From Rubellimicrobium mesophilum DSM 19309 (GTDB lineage: Bacteria; Pseudomonadota; Alphaproteobacteria; Rhodobacterales; Rhodobacteraceae), in assembly GCF_000600335.2 (NCBI RefSeq), contig NZ_KK088557.1, positions 27,425-91,424 of the forward strand: DNA of 64,000 nt. Direction: 5' to 3'. The position numbers and the translations under genes are program-made. This document shows, one piece after another, positions 52,295-62,410 of this stretch (the stretch's first letter is position 1; the number at the start of each line of letters is the position of its first letter). Below the pieces are notes generated by a model, which was given only the letters and a program-made list of their open reading frames with translations, had not been told where the DNA came from and made no database searches.

Positions 52295-53936
52295 CCACCC
52301 AGACCATCGCCCGCCCCGCCGCCCTCGCGCTCGGCCCCAGCGGCCACGCGGACCCCTTCACCCGCGACCGCCTGCCGCCGCCCGACCAGTGGCCCGAGAT
52401 CACGGCCACCGACTATCCCGAATGGCTCAACGCCGCCGTCGAGCTCACCGACCGCATGGTCGAGCGCGGCCACGGCGACCGCACCGCCCTCATCGGCAAC
52501 GGCCGCAGCCGCACCTACAAGGAGCTGACCGACTGGTCGAACCGCCTCGCCCACGCCCTCGTCGAGGACTACGGCGTCAGGCCCGGCCACCGCGTCCTGA
52601 TCCGCTCGGCCAACAACCCGGCCATGGTCGCCTGCTGGCTCGCCGCCACCAAGGCTGGGGCGGTGGTCGTCAACACCATGCCCATGCTCCGCCCCGCCGA
52701 GCTCACCAGGATCGTGGACAAGGCCGAGATCGCCCTCGCCCTCTGCGACACCCGGCTGATGGAGGACATGGTCGCCTGCGCCAAGGACTCGCACTTCCTC
52801 ACGACGGTCGTCGGCTTCGACGGCACCGCCAACCACGACGCCGAGCTCGACCGCGCCGCGCTCCAGAAGCCCGTGAGGTTCGACCCGCCCCCCGTGGGCC
52901 GGGACGACGTGGCCCTCCTCGCCTTCACCTCCGGCACCACCGGAGAGCCCAAGGCCACGATGCACTTCCACCGCGACCTCCTCGCCATCGCCGACGGCTA
53001 CGCGCGCGAGGTCCTGGGCGTCACCCCCGACGACGTGTTCGTTGGCTCCCCGCCCCTCGCCTTCACCTTCGGCCTCGGCGGCCTCGCCATCTTCCCGCTC
53101 CGCTTCGGCGCGGCGGCGGCGCTGCTGGAACAGGCCACGCCCCCCAACATGATCGACATCATCCAGCAGCACCGCGCCACGGTCTGCTTCACCGCCCCCA
53201 CCGCCTACCGCGTGATGCTCAAGGCCATGGCCGAGGGCGCGGACCTGTCCTCCCTCCGCGCTGCCGTCTCCGCCGGCGAGACCCTCCCCGGCCCGGTCTA
53301 CGAGGAATGGATCGCCCGCACCGGCAAGCCCATCCTCGACGGGATCGGCGCGACCGAGATGCTGCACATCTTCGTCACCAACCGCTTCGACGACCACCGC
53401 GCGGGCTCCACCGGCCGCCCCGTCGGGGGCTACGAGGCCAGGATCGTGGACGACCAGATGAACGAGCTCCCCCGGGGCGAGATCGGTCGCCTCGCCGTCC
53501 GCGGCCCGACGGGGTGCCGCTACATGGACGACCCGCGCCAGACCAACTACGTGCAGGACGGCTGGAACATCACCGGCGACAGCTTCGTGCAGGACGAGGA
53601 GGGGCGCTTCCACTTCGCCGCCCGCTCGGACGACATGATCGTCTCCTCCGGCTACAACATCGCGGGGCCGGAGGTGGAGGCCGCCCTCCTCTCCCACGCC
53701 GCCGTCCTCGAATGCGCCGTCATCGGCCGCGAGGACGAGGAGCGCGGCCAGATCGTCGAGGCGCACGTCGTCCTCGCGGAAGGCGCCCAGGGCGACCCGC
53801 TCCTCGCCAAGCTTCTCCAGGACCACGTCAAGTCCGTCATCGCCCCTACAAGTATCCCCGCCGCGTGGTCTTCTGCGAGGCGCTCCCCAAGACCGCCACC
53901 GGCAAGATCCAGCGCTTCCGCCTGAGGCAGCCATGA
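52291..53936 (+). CDS. 2-aminobenzoate-CoA ligase-like AMP-forming ligase (frameshifted)
   Basis: About 548 residues of the ANL superfamily. The P-loop is [35 protein letters not shown] is the aryl-substrate/A5 region and resembles benzoate- and 2-aminobenzoate-CoA ligases; the hinge ([19 protein letters not shown]) and C-terminal Lys ([11 protein letters not shown]) are present. A C is missing near 53850 (IAP, then YKYPRRVVF). It would activate anthranilate made by kynureninase for the monooxygenase/reductase. ATGA overlaps join it to the Rid and dioxygenase genes. Confidence 0.85.
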
Positions 53937-54765
53937 GCGACTACGACCCCGCCGAGGAAGGCGCCCACACCGACTTCGCCGGCCGCATGGCCTATGGCGA
54001 CTACCTCCGCCTCGACCGCATCCTCGGCGCGCAGAAGCCGCTGACCGACGCCCATGACGAGATGCTCTTCGTCATCCAGCACCAGGTCTCCGAGCTCTGG
54101 ATGCGCCTCGCCATCCACGAGATCGCCGCCGCCCGCCGCTCCCTCGCCCAGGACCGCGCCGAGCCCGCGCTCAAGATGCTCGCCCGCGTCTCCCGCATCT
54201 TCGAGCAACTGAACAACGCCTGGGACGTCCTGCGGACCATGACCCCCAGCGAATACACCCGCTTCCGGTCCCAGCTCGGCCAGTCCTCGGGCTTCCAGTC
54301 GCTGCAATACCGGCAGATCGAATACATGCTCGGCAACCGCAACGCCGCGATGCTGCGCCCCCACGCCCACGTCGCCGAATCCTCCGCCAAGCTGGAGGAG
54401 GAACTCGCCACCCCCAGCCTCTACGACGAGGCCCTCCGCTTCGCCGACCGCCACGGCGTCCCCATGCCCCCGAGATCCTCGCCCGCGACCTCCGCCAGAC
54501 CCACCGCTTCGACGAGGGCGTCATGGAAGCCTGGCGCGTGGTCTACGAATCCCCCGACACCCATTGGCGGCTCTACGAGCTGGCCGAGAAGCTGGTGGAC
54601 TTCGAGGACTACTTCCGCCGCTGGCGCTTCAACCACGTCACCACCGTGGAGCGCGTCATCGGCTTCAAGCGCGGCACCGGCGGCACCGGGGGCGTGAGCT
54701 ACCTCAAGCGGATGCTGGAGGTGGAGCTGTTCCCGGAACTCTGGAGGGTCCGAACGGTGCTCTGA
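53933..54765 (+). CDS. kynA: Tryptophan 2,3-dioxygenase (frameshifted)
   Basis: About 277 residues. This haem enzyme opens the indole ring of L-tryptophan to N-formylkynurenine. [57 protein letters not shown] and the C-terminal [20 protein letters not shown] (haem-ligand His and substrate loop) are diagnostic. A C is missing near 54468 ([17 protein letters not shown] after repair). It is the last gene of the long anthranilate operon, which ties tryptophan breakdown directly to anthraniloyl-CoA use. Confidence 0.9.
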
Positions 54766-54791
54766 TGCCGCCCGCAGCCCGAACAAACCTC

Positions 54792-54879
54792 CGTAGGGCG
54801 GGGTTCACCCCGCCATGCTTCGCTGGCCACCCTTGCGCCGTTGGCCGAGGTTGCTTGGCGGGGTGAACCCCGCCCTACG
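54792..54879. repeat. Long palindromic intergenic repeat, copy 3
   Basis: CGTAGGGCGGGGTTCACCCC at the left and its complement at the right (ending CCGCCCTACG at 54879). Each arm folds as GGCGGGGT, TC, ACCCCGCC. It follows kynA by 26 bases and may end the operon. Confidence 0.8.
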
Positions 54880-54897
54880 AACCCCGCCCCGACCGCA

Positions 54898-54971
54898 TTA
54901 ACCCCTCGTTAGGAGGACCGAACGCCCCCACCCCCGACGCAACACCCCCTCCGCCGGGTGTATAACCCTAG
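54898..54971 (+). promoter_or_regulatory. Putative control region of the amino acid transporter genes
   Basis: TTAA-N7-TTAG (54898-54912) is a half-degenerate CtrA-like box. Downstream lie GACGCAACACC (54936), a short hairpin ACACCC/GGGTGT (54942-54961) and a TATAAC-like -10, all upstream of the substrate-binding protein gene. GACGCAACACC recurs at 63865 and inverted at 63920. Confidence 0.35.
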
Positions 54972-55050
54972 CTAACCCGCCACGCCCCGTGGCAACGTCG
55001 ATTCGCACCGCAGGCGCCAGACCGGCGGACCAACCAACGGGAGGACCCAC

Positions 55051-55854
55051 ATGACCATCACGAGACGCCTCGCCCTCGGGCTGGGGCTCGCCCTCGCCGC
55101 GCTCTCCTCGACCGCCGCCCTCGCGCAGGACGCGCTCCGCGTCGGCGCCTACCCGGCCAACCCGCCCTGGCAGAACCAGAACGCGGACGGCGCCTTCGAG
55201 GGCTTCGAGGTCGACATCGTCAACGAGATCGCCAAGCGCATGGGCCGCACCGCCGAGATCCAGCCCTACGACTTCCGCGCCCTCTTCGTCGCCACCGCCT
55301 CGGGGCGCGCCGACATGGTCATCTCGTCGCTCACCATCACCGACGAGCGCCTCGAGTCCCAGAGCTTCACGCAGCCCTACGTCGCCGGCGCCCTCGGCAT
55401 CGGCACCAAGGAGGGCGCGGGCATCTCCTCCCTCGCCGACCTGAACGGCAAGACCGTGGGCGCGATCGCCACCAGCTTCGGCGAGACCTACCTCAAGGAC
55501 CACCAGTCCGAGGCCAACTACGCCGACCTGAAGAGCTACGACACCGTCGCCAACATGCTGACCGACCTCCAGACGGGCCGCGTGGACGCCGTGGTCAACG
55601 ACGAGGTGGGCCTGCGCTACGCCTTCCAGCAGATGCAGGGCCTGACCGTCGCCGGCACGATCCAGACGGGCGAGCTCTTCGCGATGATGATGCCCAAGGA
55701 CAGCCCGCTCCTGGAGCAGGTGAACCAGACCATCTCCGACATGAAGACCGACGGCACCATGGCCGCGCTCTACAAGAAGTGGATGGGCACCGACCCTGCC
55801 CCCGACAGCGTGACCGTCACCCCCGGCCCGATCCCGACCTCGGCCGCCGGCTGA
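55051..55854 (+). CDS. Polar amino acid ABC transporter substrate-binding protein
   Basis: A 267-residue periplasmic binding protein (family 3). A Sec signal (MTITRRLALGLGLALAALSS, cleavage likely after ALA) precedes LRVGAYPANPPWQNQNADG and FEGFEVDIVNEIAKRMGR, with the ligand Arg region in TDERLESQSFTQPYV. Next to kynurenine and tryptophan genes, an aromatic amino acid or kynurenine ligand is likely but not provable. A hairpin with a T run follows its stop, which would lower expression of the downstream permease. Confidence 0.88.
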   Translation: MTITRRLALGLGLALAALSSTAALAQDALRVGAYPANPPWQNQNADGAFEGFEVDIVNEIAKRMGRTAEIQPYDFRALFVATASGRADMVISSLTITDERLESQSFTQPYVAGALGIGTKEGAGISSLADLNGKTVGAIATSFGETYLKDHQSEANYADLKSYDTVANMLTDLQTGRVDAVVNDEVGLRYAFQQMQGLTVAGTIQTGELFAMMMPKDSPLLEQVNQTISDMKTDGTMAALYKKWMGTDPAPDSVTVTPGPIPTSAAG

Positions 55855-55861
55855 CCCCCAA

Positions 55862-55888
55862 GGCCGGGCCCCGCGCCCGGCCCCTTTT
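55862..55888 (+). terminator. Hairpin with T run between binding protein and permease genes
   Basis: GGCCGGGC (55862-55869), a five-base loop and GCCCGGCC (55875-55882), then CCTTTT. It looks like an intrinsic terminator or attenuator, giving more binding protein than permease. Confidence 0.7.
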
Positions 55889-55918
55889 CCCCCATCCTGA
55901 CGGCCCGAGGAGGCGCCG

Positions 55919-56593
55919 GTGAACGTCATCGACGTCTTCTTCAACGCCGAGGTGCTGGCCCGCGCCATCCCGATGCTGCTGCGCGGCCTCTGGAACACGC
56001 TGCTCCTCGGCGTCTCCACGATCCTCCTCGGCACCGCCCTCGGCGTCCTCGTCTGCCTCCTGCGCCTCTACGCCTGGACCCCGCTGCGGGCGCTGGCGGT
56101 GCTCTACATCGACGTGATCCGGGCCATGCCCGTCCTCGTCCTCCTGATCCTCGTCTACTTCGCGCTCCCCTTCGCCGGCATCACCCTCGACCCCTTCCCG
56201 GCGGCCCTCCTCGCCCTCTCCGCCGCCATGGCCGCCTACACCGCCGAGGTCGTCCGCGCCGGCATCCAGGCGGTCCCCAAGGGCCAGTTCGAGGCCGCGA
56301 ACGCCCTCGGCGTCCGCTTCGGGACCACCATGCGCAAGGTGATCCTGCCGCAGGCCGCCCGCATCGTGACGCCGCCCCACGTCTCCAACTGCGTCAGCGT
56401 CATGAAGGACACCGCCCTCGCCACCGTTGTCACCATGCCCGAGCTCATGCGCCAGGCGCAGGACGCGCAGGCCCTCTTCGCCAACCCCACGCCGCTGATC
56501 GGCGCGGCGCTCATCTACGTCATCATCCTCTGGCCCCTCGTCCGCCTCACCGCCTGGCTCGAGGCCCGTTCCCTGCGCGCCCGGACCCACTGA
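55919..56593 (+). CDS. Polar amino acid ABC transporter permease
   Basis: A 224-residue HisM/GlnP-type inner-membrane permease. Four to five hydrophobic helices and the EAA loop (AVPKGQFEAANALGVRFG) that contacts the ATPase are present. It starts with GTG 55919 after GAGGAGG. Only one permease and no ATPase gene lie in the window after the binding protein gene, so the ATPase must be elsewhere or shared. Confidence 0.88.
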   Translation: MNVIDVFFNAEVLARAIPMLLRGLWNTLLLGVSTILLGTALGVLVCLLRLYAWTPLRALAVLYIDVIRAMPVLVLLILVYFALPFAGITLDPFPAALLALSAAMAAYTAEVVRAGIQAVPKGQFEAANALGVRFGTTMRKVILPQAARIVTPPHVSNCVSVMKDTALATVVTMPELMRQAQDAQALFANPTPLIGAALIYVIILWPLVRLTAWLEARSLRARTH

Positions 56594-56601
56594 GAGTTCC
56601 C

Positions 56602-57731
56602 ATGACCGACGGCTCCGCCTACTTCCTCTACCACTCCATCGGCCAGTATCCGGCCAAGGCGCAGGACCTCGCCGCCGCCATGGCCGAGTTCGCGAACGTC
56701 TGGGGCGCCCCGAACGACGCCCAATGGGGCTATGCGCTCGGTCAGCGCGCCGCCTTCCTCGACCGCTGGCGCGCGATCCTGAACGCCTCCGAGGGCAGCG
56801 TCACCACCTGCGAGAGCGTGACGCAGGGCTTCCACGCCCTCCTCACCGCCCTTCCCGACAAGTATCTCAAGGGCAAGCGCCTCCTCGTCGCCGCCGACGC
56901 CTTCCCCTCGAACCACTTCCTCCTCCAGGGCCTGAGCGACCGCCTGGGCTTTACCCTCGACACCGTCCCCCTCCGCCAGGGCACCCCTGGGTCGAGCCCG
57001 AGGATTTCCTCGACCGCTGGACGCCCGAGGTCGGCCTCGCCCTCCTCACCTGGGTCTCCTCCACGAGTTCCCACCGCCTCGACCTCGCCCCCCTCGTCGC
57101 ACACGGCCGCCAGATGGGCTCCCTGATCGGCGTGGACGTGACCCAGGCGGCAGGCCTCCTCCCCTACGACTGCATGGCTCCCGAGGTGGACTTCACCATC
57201 TCCACCAGCCTCAAGTGGATGTGCGGCACCCCCGGCGCGGGCATCCTCCACGTCGCCCCCCGCCTGATCGCCGAGTGCGAGCCCGAATTGCGCGGCTGGT
57301 TCAGCCAGGACAACCCCTTCAACTGGGACATCGCCAGGTTCGCCTATGCCCCCGACATCCGCCGCTTCGACTCCGGCACCCCCGGCATCGTCGCGGCCCT
57401 GGCGAGCCTCCCCGCCCTCGACTGGCACGCGGCCCAGGACCACGCGGCCCTCCTTGCCCACAACCGCCGCCTGACCCATCGCCTTATCGAGGCCGCCGAC
57501 GCCCTCGGCCTCGATCTCGCCACCCCGCGCCCCGAGCCCCGCCGCGGCGGCAGCGTCATGCTCCGCCTCCCCCACGAGTATCCGGCCCCCGAGGTGGTCT
57601 CGAAGCTCCGCGCCCAGGGCATCACCACCGACCATCGCGGCCAGACCCTCCGCCTCTCCCCCGGCGCCATGACCACCGAAGAGGGCACCGAGCGCCTGAT
57701 CGAGATCCTGAGCGCGGCGTTGGAGCGCTAG
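56602..57731 (+). CDS. kynU: Kynureninase-like PLP enzyme (frameshifted)
   Basis: About 376 residues of the class V aminotransferase fold. TCESVTQGFHALLTALPDKY, the PLP-binding Asp region GVDVTQAAGLLPYDC, and the Schiff-base Lys in FTISTSLKWMCGTPGAG are visible. One base is missing near 56985, where HPWVEPEDFLDRW resumes. It would cleave kynurenine to anthranilate and alanine, linking kynA to the CoA ligase. The sequence is not a textbook KynU, so a related class V lyase is possible. It follows the permease gene by eight bases, in one transport/catabolic unit. Confidence 0.7.
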
Positions 57732-57751
57732 GTCCGATTCGATGCCAACCC

Positions 57752-57824
57752 CGTAGGGTGCGCTTCAGCACACCATGCGATGGCGGCCGCAGCGGACACG
57801 CGGTGCGCTGAAGCGCACCCTACG
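57752..57824. repeat. Long palindromic intergenic repeat, copy 4
   Basis: CGTAGGGTGCGCTTCAGCAC at the left and GGTGCGCTGAAGCGCACC, then CTACG, at the right. The minus-strand TAG of the right arm (57820-57822) is the stop codon of iorB. Confidence 0.8.
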
Positions 57825-59348
57825 CCTCCCCCGCGAAGCTCCGCACCGTCCGCAGCGCCTCGTCCAGAGCCTTGCCGCCTTCATCCTTCAGCGCCGCCTC
57901 CCGCAGCCGACGGACCCACTCCGCCGCGTCCTCCCGCCCCTCCAGCATCGGCAGCGCCGAAAGCACCCGGTCGAACTTCGACAGTCCCCGCGCATGGGTG
58001 TCCGAATACCCCTTGATGAGCCGCCGGCAGCGGATCACCTCCACCGCGACCCCGTAGTCCGCCTGCCCCAGCGCCAGCGCCATCCACCGCGTCCGGTGCT
58101 CCCGCTCCCACCGGTCCCGCAGCGTCCGCCGCCGCCGGCCCTTCATCCCGCCCAGCGCGTGCAGCACCAGGAAGCCCACGAGCCCGTCCGTCCTGACCCG
58201 CCGCCCCCGCGCGAAAAGCCGCCCGATCCAACGCATCGCCCGGGGGCTCGCCTCGACCCGCGCCCCGACTCGCGCCGGCAGCATCCCCACGACCTCCTCC
58301 GCGCGCGGATGCATGAACTCGGTGACGTGCAGCAGCCGCCCGTCCCCCGCCCCCATCTCCCCCTCGATCCGCGCGAACCTCCCACCCCGCGTCTTGAGGT
58401 CCGCGACCCGGATCACGTCGTCATAGGCCATCGCGTTGGCGAGGTACTTCGCCGCCTCCTGCGACAGCGCCCACCCGCGCGCCGCGTCGTCCCGCGCCAT
58501 GACCCGGCCCACGAGGTCCAGATACTCGTCCCCATAGGCCACGTCCTGGAAGTCCACGACCTTCCGCAGCCCCGCCCCGGCCATCTCTACGACCGTCGCG
58601 GGCCAGAGCGCCATCCGTCCCCGCAGCCGCTCCCACTCCTCCCGCAGCCACAAAGGCCCATCCACCACCGGAATCACGGCCACTGGCGCCGTCGCCGGGG
58701 CGGCCCCCGCCGCCTCGCAGGCGACCCGGAACGCCCCCAGCGACCCCTCGACCCCTTTCCCCCCCGCCCGGATCGCCGCCTCGAAGGCCTCCCGCGGGAA
58801 CGGCAGCGCCCCTGAGGCCGCCAGCCCCCCGAACAGCGAGGCCGAGATCACCGACCCCTCACGCACCGCGATGGCCTCGAAATCCGCCATGACGACGCGC
58901 CGCGCCGCCACCTCCGCCGCCGCGACCACCTCCTCCGAGGACGCGATCCCGTCCCCCGGCACCGTCTTCTCGCTGACGGCCAAGGCCCGGTGCGTGGAGG
59001 CCACGAGCACCGTCCGGTCCGGCGTCACGAAGCCCCGCAGGATCGCCCGCCCCGCCTCCATCATCTCGGCCGCGACCAGCACGTCCACGTCCCCCGCCGA
59101 GGGCAGCAGCGCGAAGACCGGCTGCCTTCCGGAGTCCGGGCACATCTCCACATAGTAGATCGTGGCCCCTGTCCGCTGCGCCACCCCCGCGACCGAGGTC
59201 GCCTGCGCCAGATACCCGTTCGCCCTTGCCAGGTCCTCAATCCACCCGGCGAGCACCCCGCCCCCTGCCCGCCCACCGCCATTACGGCGAGCTTTATCAC
59301 CCCGCCCGGACGAGCCTCCGACGCCGTCCTGACCTCCTGGACGGTCAC
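57820..59348 (-). CDS. iorB: Indolepyruvate:ferredoxin oxidoreductase, beta subunit (frameshifted)
   Basis: About 509 residues, longer than archaeal IorB (about 200) and typical of the extended proteobacterial form. The gamma/beta domain starts KLAVMAVGGQG and, after one missing base near 59262, continues GGVLAGWIEDLARANGYLAQ with ATSVAGVAQRTGATIYYVEM. The C-terminal 300 residues are an additional helical domain (RGWALSQEAAKYLANAMAYD). Together with IorA it would oxidise indolepyruvate or other arylpyruvates to the acyl-CoA with ferredoxin. GTG 59348 overlaps the iorA stop. The stop codon is provided by a palindromic repeat arm. Confidence 0.82.
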
Positions 59349-61492
59349 GAGACGCCTTCGAAGCTCAGCCGCCGCGCCTGCCTGCGCGACTGGAGCCAAC
59401 CGATCACCCTGCCCCGCCACGAGGCCACCCGAGCCTCCCAGGGCGTCGGATTATGCACCACGTCCGCCCGATAGAAGCTCGGGCACAGCACGGCGGCATC
59501 GGCCACCTCTCCGCAGTTCCCGCAGCCCACGCAGCCCTGGTCGATGCTCGCCACCGGGTCGTCCCGCAGCGGATCGTCCAGCTTCTTCAGCGACAGCGAC
59601 GGACAGCCCGAGAGCCGGATGCAGGCATGGTCCCCCGTGCAGACCGCCTCGTCCACCCCGAACCGAGGCGCCTCCACCCGCCGCCCCTCCCGGATCGCCT
59701 GCGCTCGCTGCGGCCTCTCCCGCCGCTGCTTGTTCAACATGCACTCCGAGGACGCCACGATGACCTTCGGCCCGGCCTCCTTGGTGGTCAGCGCCTCGCG
59801 GATCACCGCCCGCATCCGCCCCACGTCATAGGTCCGGTCCACCTGCCGCACCCAGTCGATCCCCACGCCCTTCAGCGCCTTGGCGATCGGATGCCGCGTC
59901 ATCTTCGTCGGGTTCTCCCCGCGCGAGGACAGGACGTCCTGCCCCCCCGTCGCCGCCGAGTAGAAGTTGTCCACGACGATGGCCACGCCGTCCGACTTGT
60001 TGAACGCCATGTTCCCGAAGGACGAGGACAGCCCGTTGTGCCAGAACCCCCCGTCCCCGATGATCGCCACCGGCCGCCGCTCCCCGCCCCCGTCGAAGGC
60101 CCCGTTGGCCGCCGGCCCCAGCCCATAGCCCATCGTCGCCCCCCCGATCTCGAAGGGCGGCAGCGAGGCGAACAGGTGGCACCCGATGTCCGCGCTGATC
60201 TGGTGCTTCCCCAGCTCCTTCTCGACCAGCTTCATTGCCGCGAAGATCGGCCGCTCCGGGCAGCCCACGCAGAACCCCGGCGGCCGGATCGGCACGGTCC
60301 TGGACAGGTCCGGGATCGCGGGCTTCGGCAGGTTCGGCGCCAAGGCGGCCGCCGGCAGCATCCCCGGCGCCGCCTCCCGCAGGAACCGCCCCACGGCGTC
60401 GAGCATCACCTGCCCGGTGTACTCCCCCGCCATCGGGAAGATGTCCTTTCCCCGCAGCCGCACCCCACTCCCCGCCCGATACAGGAACGTGGACAACGCC
60501 TGCTCGATGAACTCCGGCTGCCCCTCCTCGACCACGAGGATCTCGTCCTTCCCCTCGCAGAACTCCAGGAACTCCGACGCCACCAGCGGATAAGTGACGT
60601 TCAGCACGTAGACCGGCACCCGCGTCTCCCCGTAGAGGTCCGCGAGCCCCAGCCGCTCCAGCGCCCGCAGCACCCCGTTCGCGTGCCCCCCTGCACGACG
60701 ATCCCCACCGGAGCCTCCTTGGGCCCCAGCACCTCGTTCAGCCCCCGCTCCCGAATGAACTTCTCGGCGGCGGGCCAGCGGTTCCTGACCTTGTCCTGCT
60801 CATGCGCGAAGGACATCGGCGGCAGCACCACCCGCGCGAAGTCCGAGCGCGGGTTCGACAGCGCCTCCCGCACCGACAGCTCCGGCTGCCGGTTATCCTT
60901 CGTCGCGAAGGTCCCCGTCACATGGCACGACCGTATCCGCACCATCAGCATGACCGGCGTGTTGCTGGCCTCCGACAGCTCGAACCCATCCCCCACCGCC
61001 TTGACGATGGCCGGCAGGTTCGGCCGGGGATCGAGCAGCCAGAACTGCGACTTCATCGCAAAGGCGTGCGTCCGCTCCTGCATGATCGAGGACCCCTCGC
61101 CGTAGTCCTCCCCACGATCACCAGCGCCCCGCCCGTCACGCCCGAGGACGCGAGGTTCGCGAGCGCGTCCGAGGCCACGTTGACCCCCACCGAGCCCTTG
61201 AACGTCACCGCCCCCCGGACTCGGCATAGTGGACCGAGGCCGCCAGCATCGCCGCCGCCGCCGCCTCGTTGGCGTTGGCCTCGAACCGCACGCCCAGCTC
61301 CGCCAGCAGCTCCTGCGCGTCCGACAGCACGTCCATCAGGTGCGAGATCGGCGCCCCCTGGTAGCCGCCGACATAGCCGACGCCGTTCTCCAGCAGCGCC
61401 TTGGTGATCGCGAGGATGCCCTCCCCGGTGAAGGTTTCCCCCTCCCCGAGCCGCAGCTTCGCGATCTCCTCCCGAAACGACCGTTCCGCCAT
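59345..61492 (-). CDS. iorA: Indolepyruvate:ferredoxin oxidoreductase, alpha subunit (three frameshifts)
   Basis: About 715 residues, in three readable pieces (61492-61205, about 61180-60690, 60673-59345) broken near 61216, 61112 and 60690. The N-terminal pyrimidine domain has GYVGGYQGAPISHLMDVL, the middle IVGEDYGEGSSIMQERTHA, and the TPP domain GDGGFWHNGLSSSFGNMAFN with VVDNFYSAATGGQD. A C-terminal 4Fe-4S part has C-T-G-D-H-A-C and CVGCGNC clusters. It converts arylpyruvates formed by transamination of aromatic amino acids to arylacetyl-CoA. It is the first gene of a leftward operon with iorB. Confidence 0.85.
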
Positions 61493-61534
61493 TCGGACCC
61501 TCCCTCCCGCCGGACCCTCAGGACGGCCCGCGCG

Positions 61535-62377
61535 TCACCCGCGCGGCACCAGCGCCAGCGCCCGGATCGGCGACCCCGTCCCGCGCTCGATCTTGAGCGG
61601 CGCCGCGATCAGGATGGCCCCCTTGGGCGGCAGCTTGTCGAGATTGGCCAAGGAGGCCAGCCCATACCGCCCCGCCTTGTGCAAGAGGTTGTGAGCCGGG
61701 AACGGGGGCGTCATCCCCCCGGCCATCCCCGCATCCGTCCCGATGCACTGGCTCCCCCAGCCCACGATCCCCTTGCCGATCAGGTAATCGATCGCCTCCG
61801 CCGTCGGCCCCGGCGTGTGCGGCCCCGTCTCGTCCGCGTTCAGGAACGCCGCCTCGTCGTCCGCGCGCCTGTCCCAGTCGGTCCGCAGCACGACCCACTC
61901 GCCCTCGCGGATCTCCCCATGCTCCGCCTCCCAGGCCTTCACATGGTCCACCGTCAGCAAGAAGTCCGGGTCCGCCCCCGCCTCCTTCGAGAAATCCAGC
62001 ACGTTCACGGGCGCCACCAGCCGCTGCACCGGCAGCGTGTCCGTGTAACCGTCCGGGTAGTCCCGCCCGGTGATCCAGTGATGCGGCGCGTCGAAATGCG
62101 TCCCCGAATGCTCCCCGAGCTTGAGCCAGTTCCAGGCCCAGAACGGCCCGTTCCCGTCGTATTCGCTGATCTTGTGGACCTCGACCTTGGGCGTGTCCTT
62201 CGCCAGCTCCGGCGGCAGCCGCAGGATCGGCGTCTCCGGCCCCAGCACCCCCGTGCAGTCCACCACCTCGATGCCCCCGGACAGGATCATCGATCCCAGG
62301 TCCTCCAGAACGCTCTGGCCCGTCACGCGCGTCTCCCCCTGCGATGCGGCGAGTCTCGCGCCCGCCTCGGGGGTCAT
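61535..62377 (-). CDS. Cyclase family metal hydrolase (KynB/isatin hydrolase superfamily)
   Basis: A 280-residue protein with the metal-binding motif HSGTHFDAPHHW (HxGTHxDxPxH) and GIVGWGSQCIGTDAG. The family includes bacterial kynurenine formamidase KynB (about 210 residues) and isatin hydrolase (about 260). Because kynA and a kynureninase-like gene are nearby and no other formamidase is present, a KynB role is possible; the extra length and the WNWLKLGEHSGTH context resemble isatin-hydrolase-like proteins instead. It lies 42 bases upstream of iorA on the same strand, so it may be the first gene of that operon. Confidence 0.8.
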   Translation of the reverse strand: MTPEAGARLAASQGETRVTGQSVLEDLGSMILSGGIEVVDCTGVLGPETPILRLPPELAKDTPKVEVHKISEYDGNGPFWAWNWLKLGEHSGTHFDAPHHWITGRDYPDGYTDTLPVQRLVAPVNVLDFSKEAGADPDFLLTVDHVKAWEAEHGEIREGEWVVLRTDWDRRADDEAAFLNADETGPHTPGPTAEAIDYLIGKGIVGWGSQCIGTDAGMAGGMTPPFPAHNLLHKAGRYGLASLANLDKLPPKGAILIAAPLKIERGTGSPIRALALVPRG

Positions 62378-62410
62378 GCTAGGCGGCTTCGCTCCCGGGG
62401 CAAAGGGGCC

